Numbered from the stretch's first letter, positions 17,905 to 27,780 are shown. The stretch: 64,000 nt of DNA from Coleofasciculus sp. FACHB-T130 (GCF_014695375.1 NZ_JACJOG010000012.1:51661-115660), one strand, 5' to 3'. Program-made: numbers and translations. The notes: generated by a model from the sequence alone, not told the origin.

Positions 17905-17937
17905 AGATACCCAACTTCTTTAAGAAGTTGGGTATCT
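17905..17937. repeat. 33-bp near-perfect palindrome
   Basis: Two 16-base arms (17905-17920 and 17922-17937) are exact complements around one central T. This AGATACCC...GGGTATCT type is, as I recall, a dispersed palindrome in filamentous cyanobacteria. It is not next to a stop codon. Confidence 0.6.
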
Positions 17938-18496
17938 TGCCTTCGGGAATCATTTAGAACTGCTGTAACAATCCCATTCGACTTGTGAAATAAAAAAACT
18001 GCGTAAGCGATGCTGCCGTACATGATCTCCGCTTTAGAGGCAAAAAAGGCCAAGGAAAGCCCACAAGCAGTCTATTAGTTTTACAAAATATTGAATCTAA
18101 GATTGCAGGAGCAATTCATCTCATTCAAAAAATGTTAGATGCTTCTCTTAGGTTAAGAATAATTTAATCTTTTGAAGAGTTTATTAATTAAATTCTATAT
18201 CTATCCATTGAAATATATACATACCTGTCTGAAGGGAGATAAAAAATCAAAACTTGTTGCTTTCATTAGCAAATATAGAAAGATAATTGGTAATTATTTG
18301 TAAAAAAAACTTATTTTTATCTCTACTTAATAATTAACTGACAAAAAAATGAGCAAATGCTCCATAATTGTGCATCCTCTTTAGGGCTTATGTATTGAAT
18401 TTATTGAAGTCAGTCGCTAGCCAGATGGAGCCAGCGCAGAGACTTTTAGCATAGATACATAAGAAATACACAAGAAATTTGGAGGAAAAGAAAAGC

Positions 18497-19474
18497 ATGG
18501 TTTTATACAAGCTTGAAGATTTCGACACAGACTATCAAGACACTTTTGGCGGTGAAGACGTTAAGGGATTTGACGTCTATTCAGATATCAGCGATGACAA
18601 GGTTGGTAGCGTCAAAAATATCTTAGTTGATGAATCGGGGCGTTTCCGCTATTTAGTTGTTGATACAGGCTTCTGGGTTTTCGGTAAGCAAGTATTGCTA
18701 CCAGTGGGTCGTTCTCGGATCGACTATGATAATCGGCACGTCTACGCTGTTGGGCTTACCAAAGAGCAAGTAGAAAATTTACCGGAATTTGGCGACGAGC
18801 TCAAGGTTGATTACGATTACGAGGAGCAGGTGAGAGGAGTTTATCGCAACTCGGCGGTAGAGCCATCTGTGGAAACATCGGCACCGATAAACACAGCAAC
18901 ACCTTTAGATGCATCTGCACCTTTGGGGGCACCTGTTGTGGAACCTAGTTACGCCGCTCCGATGGCAGGTGCTGTACCTGTTGAGGATAATTATGAAGCT
19001 TACGATCGCGATCGCTACAATTATCAGCAAGAGCCATCTTTGTACGATATGAACGATCGGGATCATCAAACCCTCAAGTTGTACGAAGAACGGTTGATTG
19101 CTAATAAAACCCGCCAGAAAACAGGTGAGGTAGCGGTTGGTAAACACGTTGAAACTGAGACAGCGCGAGTTTCAGTCCCCATTGAAAGGGAGCGAGTGAT
19201 CGTTGAGCGCGTGACTCCAGCAGATGCGGGAAGAGCTGTTACTCCGGGCGAAGCTGCCTTCCAGGAAGGGGAAGCTGCACGGGTGGAAATCTACGAAGAA
19301 ACTCCTAACATTCAAAAGGAAGCTTTTGTACGTGAGGAAGTCAGAATCAGAAAAGAAGTAGATCGTGAAACGGTTAATGCTGAAGAACAGCTTCGTCGAG
19401 AAGAACTGGATGTGAATAGTAACGATCTGCCCATTCGGGATCAAAACATCCGCACCGATCGCGATCGCATCTAA
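18497..19474 (+). CDS. PRC-barrel and DUF2382 domain protein (AvaK-like stress protein)
   Basis: The 325-residue soluble protein has a PRC-barrel (about 20-95; KGFDVYSDISDDKVGSVKN, YLVVDTGFWVFGKQV), a low-complexity Ala/Pro/Tyr linker (120-185) and a C-terminal DUF2382 module (about 195-310). The last contains KLYEERLIANKTRQKTGEV and the charged repeats typical of YsnF/AvaK proteins. The family includes an akinete marker of Anabaena and general stress proteins of other bacteria; a stress or dormancy role is inferred. I chose the ATG at 18497 because GGAGG lies at 18481-18485; the in-frame TTG at 18479 would overlap that site. A 19-bp terminator follows. Confidence 0.86.
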   Translation: MVLYKLEDFDTDYQDTFGGEDVKGFDVYSDISDDKVGSVKNILVDESGRFRYLVVDTGFWVFGKQVLLPVGRSRIDYDNRHVYAVGLTKEQVENLPEFGDELKVDYDYEEQVRGVYRNSAVEPSVETSAPINTATPLDASAPLGAPVVEPSYAAPMAGAVPVEDNYEAYDRDRYNYQQEPSLYDMNDRDHQTLKLYEERLIANKTRQKTGEVAVGKHVETETARVSVPIERERVIVERVTPADAGRAVTPGEAAFQEGEAARVEIYEETPNIQKEAFVREEVRIRKEVDRETVNAEEQLRREELDVNSNDLPIRDQNIRTDRDRI

Positions 19475-19531
19475 TCGCGTAGAGGCTACACCCTTTTGAA
19501 TCTGAAATAATGGGTGAAACGCTTCAAGTGT

Positions 19532-19573
19532 AAATATTAAGGGGTAGGTTTTTTAACCTACCCCTTAATATTT
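19532..19573. terminator. Very strong bidirectional terminator
   Basis: Arms of 19 bases (19532-19550 and 19555-19573) pair perfectly around TTTT. The outer ends are A- and T-rich on both sides, so it can serve the DUF2382 gene (+) and the GH57 gene (-). A second, weaker inverted repeat (GGTAATGGG at 19594-19602 with CCCATTACC at 19621-19629) lies closer to the GH57 stop. Confidence 0.8.
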
Positions 19574-19637
19574 GAGAGCAGCTAATCGATTCAGGTAATG
19601 GGTGATTCGTCGGACAATTCCCCATTACCCGTGACAT

Positions 19638-22283
19638 TTATGACAGTTGGTTCAACCAGGGACTGACATCTACAGCTAGCTTTTGACCGAGTAATAGCAA
19701 CTGACGTAGCTGAGACGAATTGCCGTTAGTTTCTGACTCCAGCAGAGGCACAATTTGGCTGTGGAGACAGCTAAAGTAGAGTTCTTGAGGGCGATGCAAA
19801 GATAAGCCGAGGTGTAGCTGATTGCCTACAGAAATCATGCGCTCTAAGCGTTGGATATCTGCTTCTAGAGTGGCTGGGTTAGAGTCGTGCAGAAGCTTCC
19901 AGAGCGATCGCAAGATCAACTGCTCTAACGTTTGCTTGGCATCGGGAATATTTAGCTGACAGCGCAATTGATTCGCTTCTTTCGCGATCGCTTCCAGTTC
20001 TGCCAGCTGATTCAAACCTTGCTGGGGTTCACCGTTTTCTTGCTCCAGTGCCCGTAGAGACATCCGGGCGCGGTTAGAAATTGCCACTTCTGCGGCTACT
20101 TGCAACTCTTGCGGAACGGGCAGCTCATCGCGCTGGAACGCCATCAAGATGCCGTAGTTATCCCGGTAAACCTGCGTATAAAGCTGGTCTAGGCGCGTTA
20201 AAGTTTTCTGACTGAGCAGCCGCATAATCCGGTGCCGTTCTTCAGCAAATAATTTCTGCAAATTGAATGAATTACCCCCAAATAGTTGGGACATCGCCAG
20301 GATCGCGTGAGCAGCACTAGCCTGTTGCAGCGCCGCAAACAGCTTTTCCTTCATCTGGCTATAAGTGCGGCGACCGCCAAATGGTTGAATGCAGCAATGG
20401 AAATCCCAGCCGCCCAAATGAAGAACGGCAAAGACTAAATGAGTACTTTCCCAGGTAATTTCTGAAGTTAGTCGCAGTTGCCCCACCGCTAGAGTCAGCG
20501 ATCCCATGCGTTGCATCTGGTAATCCAACTGATGGGCATCGTAACAGTAGACCCGCTGTTGTTGGGGATAGGTAGTGAATAGGGAACTGATGGCATAGTG
20601 CGCTGCCACTTGCTCTATACCAATCTGGGCACTGACTACCAGCTGCCGATACACCTCAGCTCCGTGCTTGAATAAATCAACATTACTGGGAGCTTGGGAG
20701 AGGCGTTTGATAAATCCTTTTTCCAACTGCACACCAGAGACATCACCGGCAAGTTCCAATGCTCTAGCGGCGTAGCGGAGAATCTGCGTTCCTTCAGGTC
20801 TTGAGAGTTCTTCAAAGAACCAGCCGCAACTGGTGTACATCAGCAGACTATGGCGCTGCATCTCTAATAGGCGCAGGGCGTCTACTTGTTCTGATGGTGT
20901 TAGTTTGCGGGTGCGATGGCGGGCGAGGAAGCGCTCTACATTAGCAGGAGAGCGATCGCGAATTACGTGGATATATTCATCCCGTGTAGCCCAGGGATCG
21001 CGGAAGAACTGGCGACCCGTTTCTTCATAAACTTTGCTTAACTGATCCCGCAACCAATCTAGGGCATTCCGCAGGGGACGCCGCCATTTCTGATGCCAAA
21101 CGCCACCTTCGCCACCGCAACCGCAATCATCCTGCCATCGATTCACTCCGTGAGCGCAACTCCAAGCCGTGACTGGCTTCAGTTCCACTTCCCAGGTGGG
21201 AGGATTCAGACTCAGGTAATGGGCATAGTTGGTGACAGTCCAGCCGCGCCGAGGAAACTCGTCTACAAAGGCGAAGGCTAAGGTTTTCTCTGTACCGCTT
21301 TTGTGGTGTCCAAAGGTTTCGCCATCTGTGCCAACAGAGATGAGCTGCGAAGTCCGGCGATCCCCGCGCACGGCTGAACCGATCCGCCCAGCTAGCGTAC
21401 CCGCCCAGCCCAGGACATCGTTAAATCCCATGTCCCGCGAAATCGGGCCATCGTAGAAAAAGATATCGATGTAAGGACTCTCCGAGGCTTGGTTGGTGGG
21501 GAATGAATACTCAGTGCTAAGGGGTGAATCTTGCGTGCTGAGTGTAGGTTTCAGATAACAGCGATAGGGACGGGTAGGATCGATTTGAGAACCGCCCACT
21601 TCTAACCACTGAGTCACTGGCTGCTCGTCTGTGGGGATCGGTCGGCAACGTTCAGCTTGAGAAGGTGCTAAAACAATGAATTTAATTCCTTCTGCAACTA
21701 ATGCTTCTAAGGTTGCATAGTCTACGGCAGTTTCAGCCAGCCACATTCCTTCGGGATCGCGCCCGAACCGGGAGCGGAAGTCTTCTTTACCCCAGCGAAT
21801 TTGGGTGTACTTATCCCGCTCGTTGGCAAGCGGCATGATGATGTGATTGTAGACTTGCGCGATCGCATTGCCGTGTCCGTTCAGGCGATCGCTACTTTTG
21901 CGATCCGCTTCCAGAATTCGCTGATATACCTCTACGTCGTAACGTTCCAGCCACGACATCAATGTGGGACCAATATTAAAGCTGAAATACTCATAGTTAT
22001 TCACGATCCCCACGACTTCGCCCCGGTCATTTAGCACTCTGGCAAAGGCATTCGGGCGATAGCATTCATGGTGAATCCGCTCATTCCAGTCATGGAACGG
22101 AGACGCACTCGGCTGCCGTTCAATCGCATCTAGATAAGGGTTTTCGCGGGGCGGTTGGTAAAAATGACCGTGAACCGTAACATAAACGCCGGTAGCCGTT
22201 TGCAGGGGATCGGTCGCTACACTGGTGTTTGCTGTTCCCTCAGCAGAATACTGTGAAGCTGGTCTTTCAGCAGCAGAAGTCAT
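19638..22283 (-). CDS. GH57 glycoside hydrolase with DUF3536
   Basis: The 881-residue protein is a long GH57 family member. Motif 1 is VHGHFYQPPRENP (37-49), the predicted catalytic nucleophile is E184 in GMWLAETAVD, and the motif-4 region with the acid/base Asp is IFFYDGPISRD (about 290-305). The C-terminal half (about 480-870) matches DUF3536, which accompanies this GH57 group in cyanobacteria. GH57 enzymes act on alpha-glucans as amylases, 4-alpha-glucanotransferases or branching enzymes; this subgroup's activity is not assigned as far as I know. There is no signal peptide, so it works in the cytoplasm, presumably on glycogen. It adds to the glucan genes elsewhere in the window. Confidence 0.88.
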   Translation of the reverse strand: MTSAAERPASQYSAEGTANTSVATDPLQTATGVYVTVHGHFYQPPRENPYLDAIERQPSASPFHDWNERIHHECYRPNAFARVLNDRGEVVGIVNNYEYFSFNIGPTLMSWLERYDVEVYQRILEADRKSSDRLNGHGNAIAQVYNHIIMPLANERDKYTQIRWGKEDFRSRFGRDPEGMWLAETAVDYATLEALVAEGIKFIVLAPSQAERCRPIPTDEQPVTQWLEVGGSQIDPTRPYRCYLKPTLSTQDSPLSTEYSFPTNQASESPYIDIFFYDGPISRDMGFNDVLGWAGTLAGRIGSAVRGDRRTSQLISVGTDGETFGHHKSGTEKTLAFAFVDEFPRRGWTVTNYAHYLSLNPPTWEVELKPVTAWSCAHGVNRWQDDCGCGGEGGVWHQKWRRPLRNALDWLRDQLSKVYEETGRQFFRDPWATRDEYIHVIRDRSPANVERFLARHRTRKLTPSEQVDALRLLEMQRHSLLMYTSCGWFFEELSRPEGTQILRYAARALELAGDVSGVQLEKGFIKRLSQAPSNVDLFKHGAEVYRQLVVSAQIGIEQVAAHYAISSLFTTYPQQQRVYCYDAHQLDYQMQRMGSLTLAVGQLRLTSEITWESTHLVFAVLHLGGWDFHCCIQPFGGRRTYSQMKEKLFAALQQASAAHAILAMSQLFGGNSFNLQKLFAEERHRIMRLLSQKTLTRLDQLYTQVYRDNYGILMAFQRDELPVPQELQVAAEVAISNRARMSLRALEQENGEPQQGLNQLAELEAIAKEANQLRCQLNIPDAKQTLEQLILRSLWKLLHDSNPATLEADIQRLERMISVGNQLHLGLSLHRPQELYFSCLHSQIVPLLESETNGNSSQLRQLLLLGQKLAVDVSPWLNQLS

Positions 22284-22775
22284 AGGATCGCATCCAAAAT
22301 TAGTAAAAAATTAGGGTCAATAACTTATCTAGATAGACTGAGCATCCCCGCGTTTACTTGAACGCCAGGGAAACAGCAAGTTAAATCAGTCCATCTGGAG
22401 AAGGCGAAGACTCACCACCCAAACATGGCAAAGACTCTTGGGGGCGAAGCCTTCTCTCCTTAAATGGGGGGATCAAAGCAATCGGTTTAACATCCAATTA
22501 TTTTGCCCGTACCGATGAGCAACTGCCTGTGCCCCATGCCGGTAACGGTCAATGAACAAAATTGAAAAGCCAGGATAGTTACTTGTTACTTACATGATTC
22601 AAGCGTAATGCTGCCATGCTTGGAACACTAACTTCATGCAAATGAATAGTAAATTAACTTTGCTTAAGGAATCCTGCATCTAAAGAAATATTCTGTTACA
22701 TACTCAAAGACTGAAAGAAGCCAGAACACTCAACAAGCGGCTATCCTAGACACGAGCTAAATACGAATAATTTGG
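22284..22775. other. Divergent intergenic region between GH57 and cax
   Basis: These 492 bp show no gene. They must contain the promoters of both divergent genes; I could not identify convincing promoter hexamers or operators. Confidence 0.4.
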
Positions 22776-23897
22776 ATGCTGTCTCTAAACACGCTTTTTT
22801 CCATTCTTTTGTTGTTTATCCCTATTTCCATTACGGCCCACTTTCTGGAATGGGGATCGTCAGTCGTCTTCATCACCGCTTGTCTGGGGATCATTCCCCT
22901 TGCCGCTTGGATGGGCACCGCCACAGAGGAAATCGCGGTTGTTCTTGGCCCCTCCTTGGGAGGACTGCTGAATGCTACTTTTGGTAACGCCACCGAACTC
23001 ATTATCTCCCTCGTTGCCCTCAACGCGGGGCTGGTGGATGTCGTCAAAGCGAGTATCACCGGCTCTATTATCAGCAACTTACTCCTGGTCATGGGCTTTT
23101 CCATGCTATTGGGGGGCTTGCGCTTCAAAGAGCAGGAATTTCAGCCAATGGTGGCAGGGGTAAATGCCTCGGCAATGAACCTAGCAGTGATTGCAATGCT
23201 GTTACCAACCGCGATGGACTATACCTCCACCGGGATTGATGAAGCCATCGTCCAGCAACTTTCGGTCGCCGTTGCCGTAGTATTAATCGGAGTCTATGGG
23301 TTGACGCTGCTATTTTCGATGAAGACCCACAGCTATCTCTACGATGCGGGTGTGGCAGAACAGGAGATACTCACTGAGTTAGCTGAGTCAAATCTCGCTC
23401 CAGAAGATCCGGAACATAAAGTTAACCTGCCCCTATGGATTGGAGTGCTATTAGGCGCAACACTACTGGTTGCGGCGGAGTCGGAACTATTGGTTTCCTC
23501 CTTGGAAGAAGCCACCTCCCAACTGGGTCTGACGGCGCTGTTTACAGGGGTGATCCTGGTTCCGATTATTGGCAATGCTGCCGAACACGCTACCGCTGTC
23601 ACCGTAGCGATGAAAAATAAGATGGATCTTTCTATCTCAGTGGCGGTGGGTTCTAGCTTGCAGATTGCCTTATTTGTGGCTCCGGTTCTCGTTCTGACGG
23701 GTTGGGCGTTGCACAAACCGATGGATTTGGACTTCAACCCGTTTGAATTGGTAGCAGTGGCGGTGTCGGTACTCATTGCCAATTCGATTAGTTCTGATGG
23801 CAAGTCGAACTGGTTAGAAGGCACGCTGCTATTGGCTGCTTATGCAATTTTGGCGTTGGCTTTTTACTTCCACCCAGTCATGGGGGGGATCGGGTAG
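22776..23897 (+). CDS. cax: Calcium/proton exchanger (CaCA/Cax family)
   Basis: The 373-residue membrane protein has about 11 hydrophobic helices in two pseudo-symmetric halves. Each half carries the CaCA alpha repeat: GNATELIISLVAL (about 69-81) and GNAAEHATAVTVA (about 267-279), with the ion-binding glutamates. An acidic loop between the halves (about 195-215) is normal for Cax. It would move Ca2+ out of the cytoplasm against protons across the plasma membrane; related cyanobacterial proteins are linked to salt and alkaline tolerance. The gene stands alone between GH57 (divergent) and the TPR gene (convergent). Confidence 0.93.
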   Translation: MLSLNTLFSILLLFIPISITAHFLEWGSSVVFITACLGIIPLAAWMGTATEEIAVVLGPSLGGLLNATFGNATELIISLVALNAGLVDVVKASITGSIISNLLLVMGFSMLLGGLRFKEQEFQPMVAGVNASAMNLAVIAMLLPTAMDYTSTGIDEAIVQQLSVAVAVVLIGVYGLTLLFSMKTHSYLYDAGVAEQEILTELAESNLAPEDPEHKVNLPLWIGVLLGATLLVAAESELLVSSLEEATSQLGLTALFTGVILVPIIGNAAEHATAVTVAMKNKMDLSISVAVGSSLQIALFVAPVLVLTGWALHKPMDLDFNPFELVAVAVSVLIANSISSDGKSNWLEGTLLLAAYAILALAFYFHPVMGGIG

Positions 23898-24257
23898 ACA
23901 CACAAAAGGTAAAAGTTCTTTCTGCGAGCTTTTGAGTTTTCTAATGGCTCCTCTGGCGTCTATCGATTGTTAGAAAAGGCGATCGCTAACCTGAATGGGT
24001 GATTCTTTTTTACCTGGCAGGGTGAGGGGGAAGCGTGGCAAAGCAGATTACCTTGGAACTGTAGAAAAGTTTTGATTTGCTTCCAGGTCATCCCTAGAAG
24101 TGAATCAAAACCGCGATCGCCCTTTCTCACTAAACGCGATCGCTATCTCTATACAGAAACTCTATACGGAAAATTCCTCAATCAAAAAACCGCTTTCTTA
24201 AAGAAGGCGGTTTTCTGATATTTGTGGCACAAACCTTAGGGGTAGTTGCAATCGCCT
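23898..24257. other. Intergenic DNA between cax and the TPR gene
   Basis: No gene is visible in 360 bp. It contains HIP1 or HIP1-like sites near 23980, 24115 and 24138, and the terminator at 24186-24214. Confidence 0.45.
24186..24214. terminator. Terminator between the convergent cax and TPR genes
   Basis: Arms 24186-24199 and 24201-24214 pair with a single G-T wobble and are bounded by A and T runs. Read on the minus strand it lies 43 bp after the TPR gene stop and has the U-rich tail of an intrinsic terminator; it could also serve cax. Confidence 0.75.
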
Positions 24258-25079
24258 TTATTGTAGACTCAGAAATTTCTCTAAAGCGGCAACCATGACT
24301 GGAGGCCAACGGCGGACATTTTTTACCCAGTTAATATCTTTATAGCGGCGATCGATTCCGACAACGGCAACCCAGTTACTTTCGGCTTCACCCCGATTTC
24401 CCTGTTCCCAGAGAGCAGCGGTAAGGGCAGCTCGCATATCAGGAAACTGGGGATATTTACGAACAATATTCTTCATAGTGCGAATCGCTTCTTTTTGTTC
24501 GCCCATTTGATAGAGAGCGATCGCATAATTGGCTCTGGCAAACGCAAAATTAGGAGCGAGATCGGCGGCTTTTTTGTAGTCAGCGATCGCGTCCTCCCAC
24601 TCACCCAATCCTGCTTTGGCATTCCCCCGATTGTTGTAAGCCATTGCATCCTTGGGATCGATTTCCAGTACCCGATTGTAATCAGCGATCGCTTCCAAAT
24701 ATTTTCCCTGTCCTTCTAATGCCGTACCGCGATTCAGATAGGGATCGGTGGCGTTCGGGGCGAGTTCAATAGATTTATTAAAGTCAGCGATCGCCTCTGA
24801 CAATTTATTCTGGCTTACCTTGGAATTTCCCCGATTGCTCCAAATAGCCGGATTAGCGGGAAATCGCTCAATCAGTTGTGTCCAAAGCCCTTCAGCCGTA
24901 ACAAAATCACCGGCATTTGTCGCAGTAAATGCTTTAGCCGCTAGTTCGTCTCCTTCCTGCAACTCAGTTTCCGTGTAAGTGGAAGGTTGTTCTTGGGCGA
25001 TCGCTGGCGGCGCATTCATGAACCCAGTTGAAACAGTAATAAACAGAATGCTCAGTAAAGTCAGAATCCAACGAATCAT
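24258..25079 (-). CDS. Exported tetratricopeptide repeat protein
   Basis: From the ATG at 25079 the protein has 273 residues. It starts with a signal peptide ending near PPAIAQ, followed by about five TPR motifs (for example IWSNRGNSKVSQNKLSEAIADF, PYLNRGTALEGQGKYLEAIADY, AYNNRGNAKAGLGEWEDAIADY). An ATG ten codons upstream (25109) has no ribosome binding site, whereas 25079 has a weak AAGATA. This type is often annotated as a lumenal or periplasmic TPR protein in cyanobacteria; some homologs assist photosystem assembly, but no partner can be inferred here. A clear terminator follows. Confidence 0.83.
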   Translation of the reverse strand: MIRWILTLLSILFITVSTGFMNAPPAIAQEQPSTYTETELQEGDELAAKAFTATNAGDFVTAEGLWTQLIERFPANPAIWSNRGNSKVSQNKLSEAIADFNKSIELAPNATDPYLNRGTALEGQGKYLEAIADYNRVLEIDPKDAMAYNNRGNAKAGLGEWEDAIADYKKAADLAPNFAFARANYAIALYQMGEQKEAIRTMKNIVRKYPQFPDMRAALTAALWEQGNRGEAESNWVAVVGIDRRYKDINWVKNVRRWPPVMVAALEKFLSLQ

Positions 25080-25208
25080 ATTATCTTGGCTTTTAGATTT
25101 TGGTAGCATAGGCGCTGCCCAGCAGAAAGTTATCGCGGTTCTCCCTTTGTTGCAATATACACTTCGTCACCTCATCCCCAACTCACCGAAAAGCGGAGGA
25201 CAGTATTC

Positions 25209-25247
25209 AACCCCTCCTCGCTTGCGGGGAGGGGCAGGGGTGGGGTT
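25209..25247. repeat. GC-rich hairpin repeat, copy A
   Basis: ACCCCTCC...GGAGGGG arms followed by CAGGGGTGGGGTT. Related copies are at 27781-27821 (opposite orientation) and 42765-42804, always in intergenic DNA. This is a dispersed palindromic repeat well known in cyanobacterial genomes. Confidence 0.7.
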
Positions 25248-25342
25248 AAACGGTACTGCATCCAAACGAGAATTGCGATAATCCGTAGGCAATGCCCATC
25301 CTACTACTGCTGTATTCGTCATTTGTCTTTAGCTTATTATCC

Positions 25343-26446
25343 TTAGAATAATGACGAATCATATCCTAAGTGCTTTCGGGCTGCGGGAGTGGCAATGCGA
25401 CCGCGAGGCGTGCGGTGCAAATAGCCAATCTGCAATAAATACGGCTCATAGACATCTTCAATTGTTTGGGCATCTTCCCCAGTCGCGGCGGCGATCGCTT
25501 CCAAGCCTACAGGCCCCCCATTAAATTGTTCTATCATGACGGTCAGCATCAACCGATCTGCCCAATCTAAACCCATCGGATCTACACCGAAGACTTCCAA
25601 AGCTTCCACTGCAATAGGTTGTGTAATTTCCCCAACTTTTTTTACCTGAGCAAAATCTCGCACCCGTTTTAAAAGGCGATTGGCAATTCGGGGAGTTCCA
25701 CGGGAACGACGCGCAATTTCTTCAGCACCATCCGGCGTAACCGGGGCTTGGATCACTTCAGCCGTCCGCTGCACAATCAAAATCAGTTCATCCAACTCAT
25801 AAAAGCGTAACCGTTGAATTAAACCAAAGCGATCGCGTAATGGTGACGACAGCGAACCTACCCGCGTCGTTGCTCCCACTAGCGTAAACGGCGGTAGCGG
25901 CAAGCTGCGAGTTTTCGCACTTTGACCCTTGCCAATCGTAATATCTAATCGAAAATCCTCCATTGCCGGATAAAGCAATTCCTCCGTCATCCGACTCAAG
26001 CGGTGGATTTCGTCAATAAATATAATATCTCCCGGCTTTAGGCTCATTAGTATCCCCACAATATCGCGGGGACGCTCTAAAGCGGGTGCAGAGGTGATTT
26101 TACAAGTGGTTCCCATCTCCGTCGCCAAAATCAACGACATTGTGGTTTTTCCTAAACCCGGCGGACCATACAGCAGCAAGTGATCCATCGACTCGCCTCT
26201 GCCTTTTGCCGCTTGAATCGCAATTTCTAGAACGCCCTTGAGGTCTTTTTGCCCAATATACTCAGCTAGTCGTTGGGGTCGCAGACCTTCTTCTTGCTTC
26301 TCGGTTTCGTCCATTGCGACAGTTGGCTGTAATAACTCTTCAACCGTCTCTTCTGGCTGAGATTTGCGGCGTCCCGCTGGCTTTCGGCGTTCCTGGGGTT
26401 GCCCGTTGGGTTCTTGAGGCTGCTGTTTAGAAGAAATTATCGCCAT
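25343..26446 (-). CDS. ruvB: Holliday junction branch migration ATPase RuvB
   Basis: RuvB forms the hexameric motor that drives branch migration with RuvA. The 367-residue protein has a polar N-terminal extension (about 1-50, Gln/Pro/Lys-rich), as usual in cyanobacteria. The AAA+ domain follows: Walker A GPPGLGKT near residue 95, Walker [10 protein letters not shown], sensor I GATTR and the arginine finger segment LRDRFG. The winged-helix C-terminal domain ends with [16 protein letters not shown]. It is divergent from hisF. No ruvA or ruvC is nearby, which is normal in cyanobacteria. Confidence 0.97.
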   Translation of the reverse strand: MAIISSKQQPQEPNGQPQERRKPAGRRKSQPEETVEELLQPTVAMDETEKQEEGLRPQRLAEYIGQKDLKGVLEIAIQAAKGRGESMDHLLLYGPPGLGKTTMSLILATEMGTTCKITSAPALERPRDIVGILMSLKPGDIIFIDEIHRLSRMTEELLYPAMEDFRLDITIGKGQSAKTRSLPLPPFTLVGATTRVGSLSSPLRDRFGLIQRLRFYELDELILIVQRTAEVIQAPVTPDGAEEIARRSRGTPRIANRLLKRVRDFAQVKKVGEITQPIAVEALEVFGVDPMGLDWADRLMLTVMIEQFNGGPVGLEAIAAATGEDAQTIEDVYEPYLLQIGYLHRTPRGRIATPAARKHLGYDSSLF

Positions 26447-26549
26447 GATTAAAAATTTATTTTAAAAACAATACCAAGACATGAAGACACAGAAGGTCTA
26501 GAGTGTATAGGCTTTCATTATCATTACATCGGGGAACTAGAGGATTGTC

Positions 26550-27320
26550 ATGCTTGCAAAAAGAATACTGCCTTGCTTAGATGTGAAAGCAGGGCGAGTT
26601 GTCAAAGGGGTTAACTTTGTCAATCTCCAGGATGCTGGCGATCCGGTGGAACTGGCACAAGCTTATAATCAGGCGGGTGCAGATGAGTTGGTGTTTCTGG
26701 ATATTACTGCCACTCACGAAGACCGGGGCATCATTCTGGATGTGGTATACCGCACCGCTGAGCAGGTATTTATCCCTCTAACTGTGGGTGGGGGAATTCA
26801 ATCCTTAGAAAATATTAAACAATTGTTAAGGGCTGGCGCAGACAAAGTCAGCATTAACTCGGCAGCGGTACGCGATCCAGAGTTGATCGATCGGGCGAGC
26901 GATCGCTTCGGCAACCAGTGCATCGTGGTAGCAATTGATGCACGGAAACGGCAAGACCCCACCAATCCCGGTTGGGATGTTTACGTGCGGGGTGGGCGGG
27001 AAAACACAGGCATTGATGCAATCAATTGGGCGCAAGAAGTCGAGCAACGCGGCGCGGGCGAACTGCTCGTCACCAGTATGGACGCCGATGGAACTAAAGC
27101 AGGCTATGACTTAGAGCTTACACGTACCATAGCGGAACAAGTACAAATTCCAGTAATTGCCTCCGGTGGTGCTGGTAACACGAGTCACATTTATGACGCC
27201 TTAACGGAAGGGAAAGCAGAAGCTGCCCTGCTGGCTTCCCTCCTGCATTACGGAGAACTCACTGTATCAGAAATTAAAAACTATCTCGCAGAGCATCAGG
27301 TGCCAGTGCGGCTTTTGTAA
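26550..27320 (+). CDS. hisF: Imidazole glycerol phosphate synthase subunit HisF
   Basis: HisF is the cyclase subunit that, with HisH, makes imidazole glycerol phosphate and AICAR in histidine synthesis. The 256-residue barrel has both catalytic aspartates, D11 ([15 protein letters not shown]) and D130 (VVAIDARK), and the phosphate-binding segments VGGGIQ and ASGGAG. The length is normal. The start ATG follows a leader without a strong ribosome binding site. A short hairpin follows the stop. Confidence 0.97.
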   Translation: MLAKRILPCLDVKAGRVVKGVNFVNLQDAGDPVELAQAYNQAGADELVFLDITATHEDRGIILDVVYRTAEQVFIPLTVGGGIQSLENIKQLLRAGADKVSINSAAVRDPELIDRASDRFGNQCIVVAIDARKRQDPTNPGWDVYVRGGRENTGIDAINWAQEVEQRGAGELLVTSMDADGTKAGYDLELTRTIAEQVQIPVIASGGAGNTSHIYDALTEGKAEAALLASLLHYGELTVSEIKNYLAEHQVPVRLL

Positions 27321-27328
27321 AGGCGAAA

Positions 27329-27348
27329 CTTCTTCCTTCTGGAAGAAG
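27329..27348 (+). terminator. Short hairpin after hisF
   Basis: CTTCTTCC-TTCT-GGAAGAAG forms an 8-bp stem starting 9 bp after the hisF stop. No proper T-run follows, so termination is only likely. Confidence 0.45.
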
Positions 27349-27422
27349 CGGCTTTGGCTTTGTAGCATCAATCTGTTCGGTTGTATATATTAGAATAAAG
27401 GAAGTGTTACAAAACGTAAATT

Positions 27423-27635
27423 ATGTTAGTTAGTATTTTAATTTTTGATGTGGCTCTGGTGGCGTGGTCGCTGCACCTGATGCAGGAAGCCTTCGACCAA
27501 CAGGAGTTCTCCTTAATGCTTGCTGGCACCCTGGTGGCGCTATCCGCAGCCGCTATGCTAGTCGTATATTTCCTGATGAACAGCTACATGGGTTATATCA
27601 GCCATCTGGCTCAAAACCCTTGCTCGTTTTATTAA
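27423..27635 (+). CDS. Small two-helix membrane protein
   Basis: The 70-residue product has two hydrophobic helices (about 2-20 and 30-53), joined by a polar loop with HLMQEAFDQQEF. I do not recognise a named family, but small proteins of this kind between hisF and a tRNA recur in cyanobacteria. The ATG is well placed, though no strong Shine-Dalgarno sequence is seen. A function cannot be given. Confidence 0.6.
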   Translation: MLVSILIFDVALVAWSLHLMQEAFDQQEFSLMLAGTLVALSAAAMLVVYFLMNSYMGYISHLAQNPCSFY

Positions 27636-27654
27636 TTTATAGTTGCTGTCCTAC

Positions 27655-27684
27655 TTGACGACTTACCAATTTTTAAGGCATAAT
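27655..27684 (+). promoter_or_regulatory. Promoter of tRNA-Ala
   Basis: TTGACG (27655-27660) and CATAAT (27679-27684) are 18 bp apart, which fits a sigma-70 promoter. The expected start is a few bases before the tRNA at 27700. Confidence 0.5.
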
Positions 27685-27699
27685 CATAAAGCACCGTAA

Positions 27700-27772
27700 G
27701 GGGTTATAGCTCAGTTGGTAGAGCACCTCAATGGCATTGAGGGGGTCAGCGGTTCGAATCCGCTTAGCTCCA
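27700..27772 (+). tRNA. tRNA-Ala (anticodon GGC)
   Basis: The 73-nt sequence folds as a tRNA. The acceptor arm is 7 bp (two G-T pairs), the D arm includes AGCTCAGTTGGTAGAGC, the anticodon stem-loop is CTCAA-TGGCATT-GAG with anticodon GGC, and the T arm contains GGTTCGAATCC. CCA is not encoded. GGC reads GCC/GCU alanine codons. A promoter-like sequence lies just upstream. Confidence 0.95.
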
Positions 27773-27780
27773 TAAGAATA

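Larger units (their letters stand above)
16829..18496. other. Large gene-free region with hairpins
   Basis: No convincing gene is visible in about 1.67 kb. The short frames at 17222-17443 (-) and 17390-17608 (+) have no recognisable features. An open plus frame without start at 17994-18167 could be a gene remnant. Structured elements are the 10-bp inverted repeat at 17114-17159, a repeated TAAGCGCT around 17606-17630 and the palindrome at 17905-17937. The right 300 bp are AT-rich and presumably hold the promoter of the DUF2382 gene. Confidence 0.45.

Noticed and set aside
17994..18167. Open plus-strand frame containing GAIHLIQKMLDASLRL
   Set aside because: It reads like protein but has no start codon or upstream continuation. 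It may be a gene remnant, and is mentioned only under the gene-free region.
23339..23824. 161-codon frame on the minus strand inside cax
   Set aside because: The composition (Ser/Thr/Ala-rich, no domain) is typical of antisense reading, and the plus-strand gene has both CaCA repeats.
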